Assembly: GCA_022705135.1 (NCBI GenBank) | Contig: JAKJFA010000020.1 | Location: forward strand, 1-33,278 | From: Pseudomonadota bacterium | Lineage (GTDB): Bacteria; Pseudomonadota; Gammaproteobacteria; Burkholderiales; Rhodocyclaceae | Direction: 5' to 3' | Length of the DNA: 33,278 nucleotides | Shown: positions 15,949-23,811 of the stretch, one piece after another | Numbering within the stretch: position 1 is the first letter of the stretch | Layout: each line of letters begins with the position of its first letter | Program-made: the position numbers and the translations under genes | The notes under the pieces: generated by a model | Database searches by the model: none | What the model was told of the DNA's origin: nothing | What the model saw: the letters and a program-made list of their open reading frames with translations, nothing else

Positions 15949-17142
15949 TCAGGGCCGGGCCTTGCCCGCCTCGCCCGTGTAGTGCGGCGGCGGCACGATG
16001 CCGGTCTGCAGGAAGGAGAGAACGTCGTGGCTGAACACCCCGGGCAGATCGGTATGAAGAAAGTGCCCGGCTTTTTCGTACAATTTGATCCGAACCGGCG
16101 AACCGAGGCTTTTGGCGCGCTGCCACAGGGGCGCGACCACATCCCGGACAAGGTCTTCATTTCCCGTTCCCCGAATGGGAAATGCCGATTCCTCAAGACC
16201 CAGCGCCAGGAACGTCGGCACCTTGAGTCCGGCGATGCGATTCGGAAGCGCCTGCGGGTCGTCGCGGCGGCACTCCATCAGGGCGGCCAGAGAATCCCAG
16301 GCGTAGGCTTTCAGTAAGCGCTCGCGTTCGGCGGGATGGCCGCGCAGCGCCCGCGCCCGCGTCGCCACCATGTATGCGCCGAGCTTGTCGCCGCGCTTCA
16401 GATACGGCCGCCCGAAACTGCGCGGGTTGTCGTAGAAAGAAGCCTCGACCTGCGCTTCCGTCCGCCCCATGTCAGGAAAACGGCCGGCACCATAGGCCAG
16501 ATTGAACAGAAGATCACGGTTGGCCAGCATACCGGTCAAGCGCGGCATTGCGCCGGGAAAGCTTTCCAGCCCGCCGGGCGCGTACAGGACAAGCCGCGCA
16601 ACATGATCGGGATACGCGAGGGCATAGCCCGCCGCCACCTGCCCGCCGAGGGAATGCCCGAGATAGCAGGCTTTCCGGATGCCAAGATGACGCACGACAA
16701 GATTGAAAATCATCCGGCGGACATCATCCAGCGTCCGGGTCAGCGGCATCGCCATGTTTTCCGGCAGCGACTTACCCGAGTTCGACCAGTCGATCGAGAT
16801 GACCCGGAACCCGGCCGCCAGCGGGAGATCGAGCAACTCGCCCCAATAACCCGAGTTCATCATCCGCCCATGGATGAGCACCAGAACCGGCGCCTGCCCG
16901 GCCGCTTGGGCGTCGCCACGGAACAAATCGAGGTAGGCAATGTTCCAGGAACGGCCCTGCGTGTCCTCGACCCGCGCAAACCGGTGCGGATACGCATAGT
17001 GCACGTGCTCCCGCCAATAGCTCCTGGCCGGATCAATCTTTTCGTCAACCCGCGGCAGCTTGTCCTGTCCGAAAGCCGCCCCGCCGCAGGCCAAAAGAAA
17101 TCCCAGGAATAGCCTGACGGCCTGCCGCAACAAAACTGCCAT
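15949..17142 (-). CDS. Secreted alpha/beta hydrolase
   Basis: A 397-residue protein with a signal peptide (RLFLGFLLACGGAAFGQ). The alpha/beta hydrolase fold shows the oxyanion motif LIHGRMM, nucleophile Ser164 in GHSLGG and catalytic His360 in AGHFLHTD. The acid residue is probably in the GLEESAFPIRG region. The long cap domain between about residues 195 and 275 carries NPRSFGRPY. Likely a periplasmic or extracellular esterase or lipase; the substrate is not apparent. It follows the GGDEF gene on the same strand after a 137-base gap with no clear terminator, so co-transcription is possible. Confidence 0.85.
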   Translation of the reverse strand: MAVLLRQAVRLFLGFLLACGGAAFGQDKLPRVDEKIDPARSYWREHVHYAYPHRFARVEDTQGRSWNIAYLDLFRGDAQAAGQAPVLVLIHGRMMNSGYWGELLDLPLAAGFRVISIDWSNSGKSLPENMAMPLTRTLDDVRRMIFNLVVRHLGIRKACYLGHSLGGQVAAGYALAYPDHVARLVLYAPGGLESFPGAMPRLTGMLANRDLLFNLAYGAGRFPDMGRTEAQVEASFYDNPRSFGRPYLKRGDKLGAYMVATRARALRGHPAERERLLKAYAWDSLAALMECRRDDPQALPNRIAGLKVPTFLALGLEESAFPIRGTGNEDLVRDVVAPLWQRAKSLGSPVRIKLYEKAGHFLHTDLPGVFSHDVLSFLQTGIVPPPHYTGEAGKARP

Positions 17143-17279
17143 CGATCAAATCCTTCGTAATGCGTTCATGCGGCCGCCAGCACACCACGGCCATCACCGA
17201 CAAGATACCCGAAAAAAACCTCCAGCGTGGGATAAGGATGGCCACCGTAGCTGGTTACACCCGGCCGCAGACAGCCCGT

Positions 17280-19040
17280 TCAGCCGTCCGCGCCGCCGCC
17301 CGGTTCTTGCGCCAGCGCCACCTCAACGCGGTTGTGGCCCTTGCGCTTGGCGCAGTACAAGGCCCGGTCGGCCCGATCCACCAATTCATTGACCGCTTCG
17401 CTCTTGTCAAACTCGGCGCAGCCGAGGCTGACTGTGATCGCCGCTTCTTCCCCGCCAGTCAGGAAGGGGACGCCCTCGATATCCTGGCGCACCCGCTCGG
17501 CGAAATTTCGTGCCCCTTCCAGATCGCATTTGGGCAGTAAGACCGCGAACACTTCACCACCGTAGCGGCAGGCGATATCCATTTTGCGCGCCAACTGGGC
17601 AATCCGCCGCCCCACCTCGCGCAGTATTTCGTTGCCCGCCACGTGGCCGTAACGGTCATTGAATGTCTTGAAATGGTCAATATCCAGGATCACCAGCGAC
17701 AGCGCCTCATGGTGCGCGTTGCGGCGGTACTCATGGGCGCGGCGTTCCAGTTCCTCGCCGAAGAACCCGTAATTGCTGAGCCCGGTCAGGGAATCGGTCA
17801 CGGCCAGCGTATTGAGTTCCTCGACTTTTTGCTCGAGGCTGCGGTTGAGTTCCTCGATTTGCCCCTTCTGATTCTGGGCCAGAGTATAGAGTTCGGCATT
17901 AGCCAGCGCCGTGCCGATAAAGGAGCCGAGCAACTCGACCAGCTTGATTTGCGCATCGGTAAATTGTACCGGCCGTCCCAGACTAACGAGCCAGATCAGA
18001 CCGATGGGCCGATCCGCCTGACGTATCGGGATAAGCACTGTCGTCCGCGGTGTCTTGAATAATTTCAGGCACTGCCGATCGATCTCAGACATCGGCAAAC
18101 TCAGCACCTTCAGCGTATCGGGGACCATCATCGGCTTGTTGTACTCGAAGGAGGTAACACTGGCGCCGTCGGCGCTCCCCAGCCGGTACCCCCGGCGGCC
18201 CCGGAAAAATTCCTCAAGCGCGGCGCATTCGCCCGCATATTTTTCGCTCGCCACCTTGAATTTCTTGGGAACCAGTTCATCGCCCTCACGCATCAGGATG
18301 CCGAAAAAATCGAAGGGAAAGCGGCGCAAGATCTCCTGGGCGATGGTTTCATATACCTGTTCCGATGAATTGAGCGCATTGACCTTGAAAATGAACTGGA
18401 GAAAACGCTGCTGTTCATCATTGATCAGCCGGATTTCGCGCTCGTGCTCCTGAACTTCGCTGTACATAAAGGCCAGATCAATCTGGCGGCGGAACAGTTT
18501 CAGAAGCTGTTCGACAGCGGCCACCCACGCCCGGTCAATCGGCCCCTTCTGCCGGCAGAGCATGATCGTTCCCAGCGGTTCCTCTTCAGGATGCTCTTCA
18601 TTGAGGATCGGGATCACCACCAAAGACTCGAGCAACCAGCGCTCGAAGCGCACCGGAGTATCGCCCTCGAAGTTGGCGACATTGCCCTTATCAACGTAAA
18701 CAATGTAGCGCTGCCCGTAAGCCTCGACATTGGCATCAACCAGCTCCATGGGAAACTTGTATTTGAGATAGGCCTTGTCCATGCCAGCAAAGTCGGCGGG
18801 CAGCTTGACCATCTCGCACACCAGATTTTCGCGGCGCTTGTCGGCAAAATTGACCATATAGCCGTCGAAATCGCCGATCAGTTCGATCTCCGCCACAAGC
18901 AATTCGAGCAGCTTGGGCAGATCAACCATTTCGACGATTTTGCCGATCAACTGGCGCTCCCGGCGCAGGGCAACCAGCTCGGCTTCCATCGCATCAAGCC
19001 GGGCAGATGAATCCGCTGACACCGTCTGCAGCTCTTCCAT
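17280..19040 (-). CDS. GAF-GGDEF protein with degenerate catalytic loop (GGEVF)
   Basis: A 586-residue protein. The ATG at 19040 is preceded by GGGGGTGGAG; an upstream in-frame extension to 19157 lacks such a site. Two GAF-like regions (about 25-185 and 215-390) and a coiled coil (about 395-420) precede the GGDEF domain (about 420-586), which starts VTDSLTGLSNYGFF. The active-site loop is GGEVF (494-498): the catalytic Glu is Val497 (GTG, one base from GAG). Arg485 and Asp488 keep the RxxD c-di-GMP-binding site. It is therefore more likely a c-di-GMP receptor than a synthase; that is inference. It is divergent from the Ser/Thr kinase gene. Confidence 0.88.
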   Translation of the reverse strand: MEELQTVSADSSARLDAMEAELVALRRERQLIGKIVEMVDLPKLLELLVAEIELIGDFDGYMVNFADKRRENLVCEMVKLPADFAGMDKAYLKYKFPMELVDANVEAYGQRYIVYVDKGNVANFEGDTPVRFERWLLESLVVIPILNEEHPEEEPLGTIMLCRQKGPIDRAWVAAVEQLLKLFRRQIDLAFMYSEVQEHEREIRLINDEQQRFLQFIFKVNALNSSEQVYETIAQEILRRFPFDFFGILMREGDELVPKKFKVASEKYAGECAALEEFFRGRRGYRLGSADGASVTSFEYNKPMMVPDTLKVLSLPMSEIDRQCLKLFKTPRTTVLIPIRQADRPIGLIWLVSLGRPVQFTDAQIKLVELLGSFIGTALANAELYTLAQNQKGQIEELNRSLEQKVEELNTLAVTDSLTGLSNYGFFGEELERRAHEYRRNAHHEALSLVILDIDHFKTFNDRYGHVAGNEILREVGRRIAQLARKMDIACRYGGEVFAVLLPKCDLEGARNFAERVRQDIEGVPFLTGGEEAAITVSLGCAEFDKSEAVNELVDRADRALYCAKRKGHNRVEVALAQEPGGGADG

Positions 19041-19244
19041 CTCCACCCCCTGAGAACCCCGCCTCTTCAGGACAAACAGCGAAGACACCCGTCGACCCGC
19101 CAAACCCGAAACACCACATTGCGGGAATGCCCTGCCGCCAAGAGAAGTCTTTGCCAATAAGCCTCAGTAGCAGTATTGTTCCTGCCGAAGGCCGAGTCAA
19201 CCCGCATCACTTGCGCAAACAGGGGCCAAAACCGCGAACCTGCC

Positions 19245-20165
19245 ATGAATCCAGAAACCGGAAGCCCACCGCTGCCAAAGGACTTTGTCCTCGAAGACTA
19301 CCGCATCGAGCGGCAAATCTCGGAAGGCGGTTTTTCCTTCGTCTATCTCGCCCGCGATGCGGCCGGCGAGCAGGTCGCCATCAAGGAATACCTGCCGGCG
19401 CGCCTGGCACACCGCCTGGAGAACAACCCCGCGCCCGTCATTCCGGAAGAAAACCGCGCCGCCTTCAACCGCGGCATGAAGAGTTTTTTCGAGGAAGGCC
19501 GGATTCTCGCCCGCATCAAGCATCCCAATGTCGTGCAGGTGCTCAATTTTTTCCGTGCCAACGAAACCGCCTACATGGTCATGCGCTACGAAGAGGGCAT
19601 CAGCCTGTCCGACCATCTGCTGGCCATGCACAGGAACGGCAAGCGCTTTGACGAAGACGCGCTGCGCAATATCTTCGTCCGCCTGCTGAGCGGCCTGCGC
19701 GAGGTGCACCTGCAAAAGCTGCTGCACCTCGACATCAAGCCGGCCAATATCTACCTGCGCCGCGACGGCCAGCCCGTCCTGCTCGACTTCGGCGCCAGCC
19801 GGCAGGGGCTGGGCGAAGGCGACCCGACCCTGACACAGGTGCACACCCCCGGTTTTGCCGCGCCGGAACAGCAAGGCTCAGGCGAAGCGCTCGGCCCCTG
19901 GACTGACATCTACTCCATCGGCGCAACGCTCTACGCCTGCCTGGCCGTCGATACACCGCAAGCCGCCAAAAACCGCTTGCAAAAGGACGAGCTCGAACCG
20001 GCCGAAAAGCGCTGGCGCAGAATCTACTCGCCCGTGCTGCTCGAATTGATCGACTGGAGCATGAAACTGCACATCCAGGAGCGCCCGCAAAGCGTCTTTG
20101 AACTGCAGAAAGTCCTGCGCGGTGAACTGCTCGATCTGGTCGATCCGGCCTGGTTCGAGGGATAA
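19245..20165 (+). CDS. Hanks-type Ser/Thr protein kinase, single domain
   Basis: A 306-residue soluble kinase. The P-loop is ISEGGFSFVYLA, with ATP-binding Lys47 in VAIKEYL. The catalytic loop is HLDIKPANI (His161, Asp163, Asn168), with Leu in place of the Arg of HRD, as in non-RD kinases. The DFG motif is DFGASR (Asp181), and GFAAPEQQG is the APE motif. There is no transmembrane or PASTA sensor part, so it ends with the kinase fold. Partners such as FHA or PP2C proteins are not adjacent. The UbiA-family gene starts within its stop codon. Confidence 0.9.
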   Translation: MNPETGSPPLPKDFVLEDYRIERQISEGGFSFVYLARDAAGEQVAIKEYLPARLAHRLENNPAPVIPEENRAAFNRGMKSFFEEGRILARIKHPNVVQVLNFFRANETAYMVMRYEEGISLSDHLLAMHRNGKRFDEDALRNIFVRLLSGLREVHLQKLLHLDIKPANIYLRRDGQPVLLDFGASRQGLGEGDPTLTQVHTPGFAAPEQQGSGEALGPWTDIYSIGATLYACLAVDTPQAAKNRLQKDELEPAEKRWRRIYSPVLLELIDWSMKLHIQERPQSVFELQKVLRGELLDLVDPAWFEG

Positions 20166-21142
20166 TGCGCGCCTTGGCTGGAACCGCTCACGGCGCGGCG
20201 GTTTCAAAGCCCCATGTCCCCTCGCCGCCCAAACTCGCCTTGCCCATGAATGCACTCTACCGCGACTGGTTTCTCGCCACCCGCCCCTGGTCTTTCACCA
20301 TGACCTTCATCTCCGTCAGCGTCGGCAGCGCCCTCGCAGCGCTGGAGGGCGCTTTTTCCTGGCTCTTCTACCTGCTCACCCTGCTCGGCGCCATCTGCAT
20401 GCACGCCGGCTGCAATCTAGTTAACGATTACGAAGACGTGCGTTCCGGCGTCGATGATCCGAACGTTCCCACCGCCTGTTACCGGCCGCATCCGCTGATG
20501 GAAAACCGGCTGACCCCCAGGCAGGTGCGCAACGCCGCCTATCTGCTCTATCTGTTTGCCTGCCTGATCGGCTTTTATCTGACTTACGAACGCGGCCCGG
20601 TGGTGCTGTGGCTCGGCATCATCGGCGTCCTGGCCGGCATCGCCTATACCGCGCCGCCGTTCAGCTACAAATACAAGGGGCTGGGCGAATTCTCTGTCTT
20701 CCTGATGTGGGGGCCACTGATGGTCACCGGCGCCTATTATGTGCAACGCCAAGCCATCAGCCTGGAAGCCATTCTCATTTCAATCCCCTTCGGCGCGCTG
20801 GTCGCGCTCGTCCTGCTCGCCAACAACATCCGCGACATCAATTACGACCGCAGCAAAGGCATCCGCACCCTGGCCATCCTGCTTGGCGCGCGTGGCGGCA
20901 TCGCGCTCTATCTTGGCCTGATCGTCGCCGCCTACATCGCCATTGCCATCATGTCGGTCATTGGCCCGCTCAAGCCGTGGTCGCTGCTCGTGCTGCTCTC
21001 GCTGCCGCTGGCCATCAAACTGCTGAAACAGATGAAACGCGAAGTGCCGCTCGACGCCGATGCGCAGACGGCCAAACTCGACACCGCCTTCGGCATGCTG
21101 CTGCTGATCTCGCTGCTGATCGGGAGCCGGATTTGGCAGTAG
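20165..21142 (+). CDS. UbiA-family prenyltransferase (MenA-like)
   Basis: A 325-residue integral membrane protein with about 9 hydrophobic segments. The two Asp-rich motifs are NDYEDVRSGVDDP and NNIRDINYDRSKG; they bind the Mg-prenyl diphosphate. The family transfers a prenyl chain to an aromatic acceptor such as 1,4-dihydroxy-2-naphthoate. No menaquinone genes are nearby, so MenA is only a likely assignment. The ATG at 20165 overlaps the kinase stop (TAATG) and has GAGGG 3 bases upstream. The protein family usually begins at MNALYRDW (20246), so the extra 27 residues may be untranslated or a local extension. Confidence 0.85.
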   Translation: MRALAGTAHGAAVSKPHVPSPPKLALPMNALYRDWFLATRPWSFTMTFISVSVGSALAALEGAFSWLFYLLTLLGAICMHAGCNLVNDYEDVRSGVDDPNVPTACYRPHPLMENRLTPRQVRNAAYLLYLFACLIGFYLTYERGPVVLWLGIIGVLAGIAYTAPPFSYKYKGLGEFSVFLMWGPLMVTGAYYVQRQAISLEAILISIPFGALVALVLLANNIRDINYDRSKGIRTLAILLGARGGIALYLGLIVAAYIAIAIMSVIGPLKPWSLLVLLSLPLAIKLLKQMKREVPLDADAQTAKLDTAFGMLLLISLLIGSRIWQ

Positions 21143-21168
21143 ACACCCCATCCACCACTCCGTGCCCT

Positions 21169-21194
21169 CCCCTCTCCCGCGAGCGGGAGAGGGG
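21169..21194. repeat. GGGAGAGGG-type palindrome at the start of the CPBP gene
   Basis: CCCCTCTCCCGC pairs perfectly with GCGGGAGAGGGG (12 bp, 2-base loop). Its 3' arm supplies the only ribosome binding site-like sequence before the GTG at 21199. Confidence 0.85.
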
Positions 21195-21198
21195 CCGG

Positions 21199-21813
21199 GT
21201 GAGAGGGCCCTGGCCGCTCATCGCCACGGTCGCGCTGGCCTTCGTCCTTTGGTTCGTCACTTTCGCGCTGCCCTTCGGCTCGTTCTGGATCAAGATTTCC
21301 TTCTCGGCCGCGCTGCTGGCCGGCATTTCCTTCATTCTGCAACCGCCCCGGCGCGAAGACTTTCCGTTCGATGCAAAAGCCCTTCTGATCGGGCTGACCT
21401 CCGCCGCTGCGCTTTATTTGATCTTCTGGATCGGCCGCTTCATTTCATTGCAACTGTTCGACTTCGCCGGCAGCCAGATCGGCAGCATTTACCACAAGGG
21501 CGAGGGCACGCCCGCCTGGGCCATCATGTTGATGCTGTTCTGCATCACCGGCCCCAGCGAAGAAATTTTCTGGCGCGCTTATCTGCAACGCCAACTGATG
21601 GAGCGCTACGGCCGCTGGATCGGCTGCACCATTGCCATCGGCCTGTATGCCGCCGTGCACATTTCGTCGATGAATTTCATGCTGATCGGCGCCGCTGCCG
21701 TCGCTGGCGCCTTCTGGGGCCTGATGTACGCCCATCTCGGCAAACTGACACCGCTCATCCTCTCCCACTCGGTGTGGAGCATGGTGATCTTTGCGGTGTT
21801 TCCGATGCGTTAA
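21199..21813 (+). CDS. CPBP-family (Abi/CaaX-like) intramembrane metalloprotease
   Basis: A 204-residue membrane protein from the GTG at 21199, which follows GAGAGGGG by 4 bases. An in-frame TTG at 21133 would add 22 residues, including ones encoded by the palindrome (LSRERERGR). Motifs are EEIFWR (Glu121, Glu122, Arg126), AAVHISSMNF and LILSHSVWS, which supply the metal ligands of the CPBP family. The family includes prenyl-protein proteases and bacteriocin self-immunity proteins; which role applies here is unknown. It follows the prenyltransferase gene closely on the same strand. Confidence 0.85.
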   Translation: MRGPWPLIATVALAFVLWFVTFALPFGSFWIKISFSAALLAGISFILQPPRREDFPFDAKALLIGLTSAAALYLIFWIGRFISLQLFDFAGSQIGSIYHKGEGTPAWAIMLMLFCITGPSEEIFWRAYLQRQLMERYGRWIGCTIAIGLYAAVHISSMNFMLIGAAAVAGAFWGLMYAHLGKLTPLILSHSVWSMVIFAVFPMR

Positions 21814-21925
21814 CAGGTGATTAGCAGCATATCCCGCCAAGCTGGCACATGCCATTGAAAAATCCAGGGTATCCTCTGCATTGCCCCCTTGGCCAAAACC
21901 CGTCCTCAAAGTTCATGGTGCAAAC

Positions 21926-22936
21926 ATGAAGCGCATTTCCCCTTCTGCCGCGATTTTCCTGGAGATCAGCGTCCTGTCCGTGATCTTCGGCGCCTTGATT
22001 GGATATTTCATGCATGGCCCGGATGTCGGCCCGGCGACCTACGCGCCTCAGGGCGCCCTGACCGGGCTGATCATCAGCAGCTTCATCATGCTGTTCGAGT
22101 GGTTGTTGAGGCGTCACCGCATCGCCAATGTTCTCCGGCATCTGCCCTTCCTGCCCTTCATCCTTTTCAAAGCGCTTCTTTACCTTGCCGCAATCATGCT
22201 CGGCCTGGCTCTGGGCGCCCTGCTGTTTTTGGGCTCGGTGCTGACGATCACCATCCCTTTGTTGCTTATTTCCTTTGCCGTCAGTCTTGCCATTCCTTTG
22301 GCAATGGCCATCAACAGCCTGCTCGGAAAAGGCGTCCTGATCAAATTCCTGGTTGGCCGTTACCACTCGCCCCTCCTCGAAGAGCGCATTTTCCTGTTTC
22401 TCGACCTCGAAGGATCCACCGCCATTGCCGAACGCATCGGTCCATTGGCTTTTCATCGACTGCTAAATCGCTTTATCAGCGATGTCACCGATCCGGTGAT
22501 GGCGAGCGGAGGAGAAATATACAAGTATGTCGGTGACGAGATCATCATCACCTGGACCGCAGAAAACGGTTTGCGGGATGCCCAATGTTTGCATGCGTGC
22601 TTCGATGCCCATGCGGCGCTAACCACTTTGGCCGACAAATATGATCAGGAATTTGGCGTCAAACCACGCTTCCGGGCCGGGATGCACTGCGGGGTATCGG
22701 TGACCGGCGAAATGGGAACCTTCAGGCAAGAAATCGCTTACCTCGGCGATGTCGTCAACACCACAGCGCGGATTCAGCAAGCCTGCCGCGATGTCGGGCG
22801 CTGGTTTTTGGCATCACGCGCCCTCATCGACCGTTTGCGCCTCCCAGAGGGCATTTCTGCCGAAAGCGTCGGGGAAATTCCCCTGCGCGGTAAAAAGGAG
22901 GTGATCGAACTGCTCGCGCTGGAATCGAAGAAATAG
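21926..22936 (+). CDS. Membrane-bound class III adenylate/guanylate cyclase
   Basis: A 336-residue protein. The N-terminal half (about 1-140) has four to five hydrophobic segments. The C-terminal catalytic domain (about 150-330) has metal Asp160 (FLDLEGST) and Asp204 (KYVGDEII). Lys200 is the purine-selecting Lys, and LGDVVNTTARIQ carries the transition-state Asn and Arg. This residue set favours cAMP synthesis over cGMP, though selectivity cannot be proved by eye. The membrane part may sense a signal. It is convergent with the response regulator gene. Confidence 0.9.
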   Translation: MKRISPSAAIFLEISVLSVIFGALIGYFMHGPDVGPATYAPQGALTGLIISSFIMLFEWLLRRHRIANVLRHLPFLPFILFKALLYLAAIMLGLALGALLFLGSVLTITIPLLLISFAVSLAIPLAMAINSLLGKGVLIKFLVGRYHSPLLEERIFLFLDLEGSTAIAERIGPLAFHRLLNRFISDVTDPVMASGGEIYKYVGDEIIITWTAENGLRDAQCLHACFDAHAALTTLADKYDQEFGVKPRFRAGMHCGVSVTGEMGTFRQEIAYLGDVVNTTARIQQACRDVGRWFLASRALIDRLRLPEGISAESVGEIPLRGKKEVIELLALESKK

Positions 22937-22952
22937 CCCCCCTCAACCCCGC

Positions 22953-22972
22953 GTGGGCAGCACGCTGCCCAC
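22953..22972. terminator. Convergent terminator hairpin
   Basis: GTGGGCAG and CTGCCCAC form an 8-bp perfect stem with a 4-base loop, between the cyclase and response regulator genes. There is no T-run, so its role as a terminator is tentative. Confidence 0.45.
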
Positions 22973-22973
22973 C

Positions 22974-23663
22974 CTACTGCTCCACCCGATATCCCACCCC
23001 ATGCACAGTGCCGATGATTTTCGGGGCCTTGGCATCGACTTCGATCAATTTCCTGAGCTTGGAAATGTGCTGGTCGAGGGTGCGGCTACTGGGCAGATAA
23101 TCGTGTCCCCAACACGCGTTGAAAAGCTGGTCGCGGGTCACCACCTTGCCGCGCTGCTGGTGCAGCAGGCGCAGGATTTTGACATCGCGCAGGCTGAGTT
23201 CGATGGCTTGATCGCCCCGACGAGCACGCAGTTCGTCCGGATAAACCGTCAAATCGCCGAATTCGAGAACTTCGCCCGGCGTCGCACTAACACCGCTGCG
23301 TTCCAGGCAGCGCCGCGCCACAGCGCGAATCCGCGCGATCACCTCGCGCTTGCCGAAAGGCTTCATGATGTAGTCGTCAGCGCCCAGTTCCAGGCCCAGT
23401 ACGCGGTCGATTTCTTCCGACTTGGCGCTGATAAAAATGACCGGAATGCTGTCGTTGCGCTTGCGAATTTCGCGGCACACCGAATAGCCGTCGCGCTTGG
23501 GCATCATGATGTCGAGCAGCAGCATGTCGGGCTGCAAGCGCTGATAGAGCTTCAGCACCTCTTCGCCATCGCGCGCCAGATGCGGCGTGTAGCCTTCTGC
23601 TTCGAGCAGGTCGCACAGCCCTTCGCCAATAAACCGGTCGTCTTCGGCAATCAGAATTTTCAT
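22974..23663 (-). CDS. OmpR/PhoB-type response regulator
   Basis: A 229-residue protein. The receiver domain (1-120) has the acidic pocket at EDD (residues 7-9), phosphoacceptor Asp51 in LLLDIMMP and Lys in IMKPF. The C-terminal winged-helix domain (about 130-229) ends with HGVGYRVEQ. It presumably binds DNA after phosphorylation by the kinase encoded just upstream (23812-25383). The ATG at 23663 has GAGG 8 bases upstream. A palindromic element begins at the base directly before this ribosome binding site. Confidence 0.95.
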   Translation of the reverse strand: MKILIAEDDRFIGEGLCDLLEAEGYTPHLARDGEEVLKLYQRLQPDMLLLDIMMPKRDGYSVCREIRKRNDSIPVIFISAKSEEIDRVLGLELGADDYIMKPFGKREVIARIRAVARRCLERSGVSATPGEVLEFGDLTVYPDELRARRGDQAIELSLRDVKILRLLHQQRGKVVTRDQLFNACWGHDYLPSSRTLDQHISKLRKLIEVDAKAPKIIGTVHGVGYRVEQ

Positions 23664-23675
23664 GGCAAAAACCTC

Positions 23676-23794
23676 AACGCAGAGACGCAAAGGCGCGGAG
23701 AACCGCAGAGAAAAACAAGCACGAACGCTCATTGAAAAATACTTGATCGCATTTTTTCCTCTGCGGCACTCTGTGCTCTCTGCGCCTCTGCGTT
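23676..23794. repeat. Palindromic CGCAGAG element, copy 1
   Basis: Ends in AACGCAGAG and CTCTGCGTT, 9-bp perfect terminal inverted repeats, with more imperfect pairing inside (ACGCAAAGGCGCGGAG against CTCTGCGCC). It lies between the kinase and regulator genes, immediately before the regulator ribosome binding site. Confidence 0.85.
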
Positions 23795-23811
23795 GGAAAG
23801 ACTTTCTTCAT

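Noticed and set aside
16336..17112. 258-codon plus-strand frame opposite the secreted hydrolase
   Set aside because: It mirrors a gene with a signal peptide and full catalytic triad; no independent coding evidence.
21880..21925. Sigma-54-like promoter before the cyclase gene
   Set aside because: The TGGCAC at about 21842 is not followed by GC at the right spacing.
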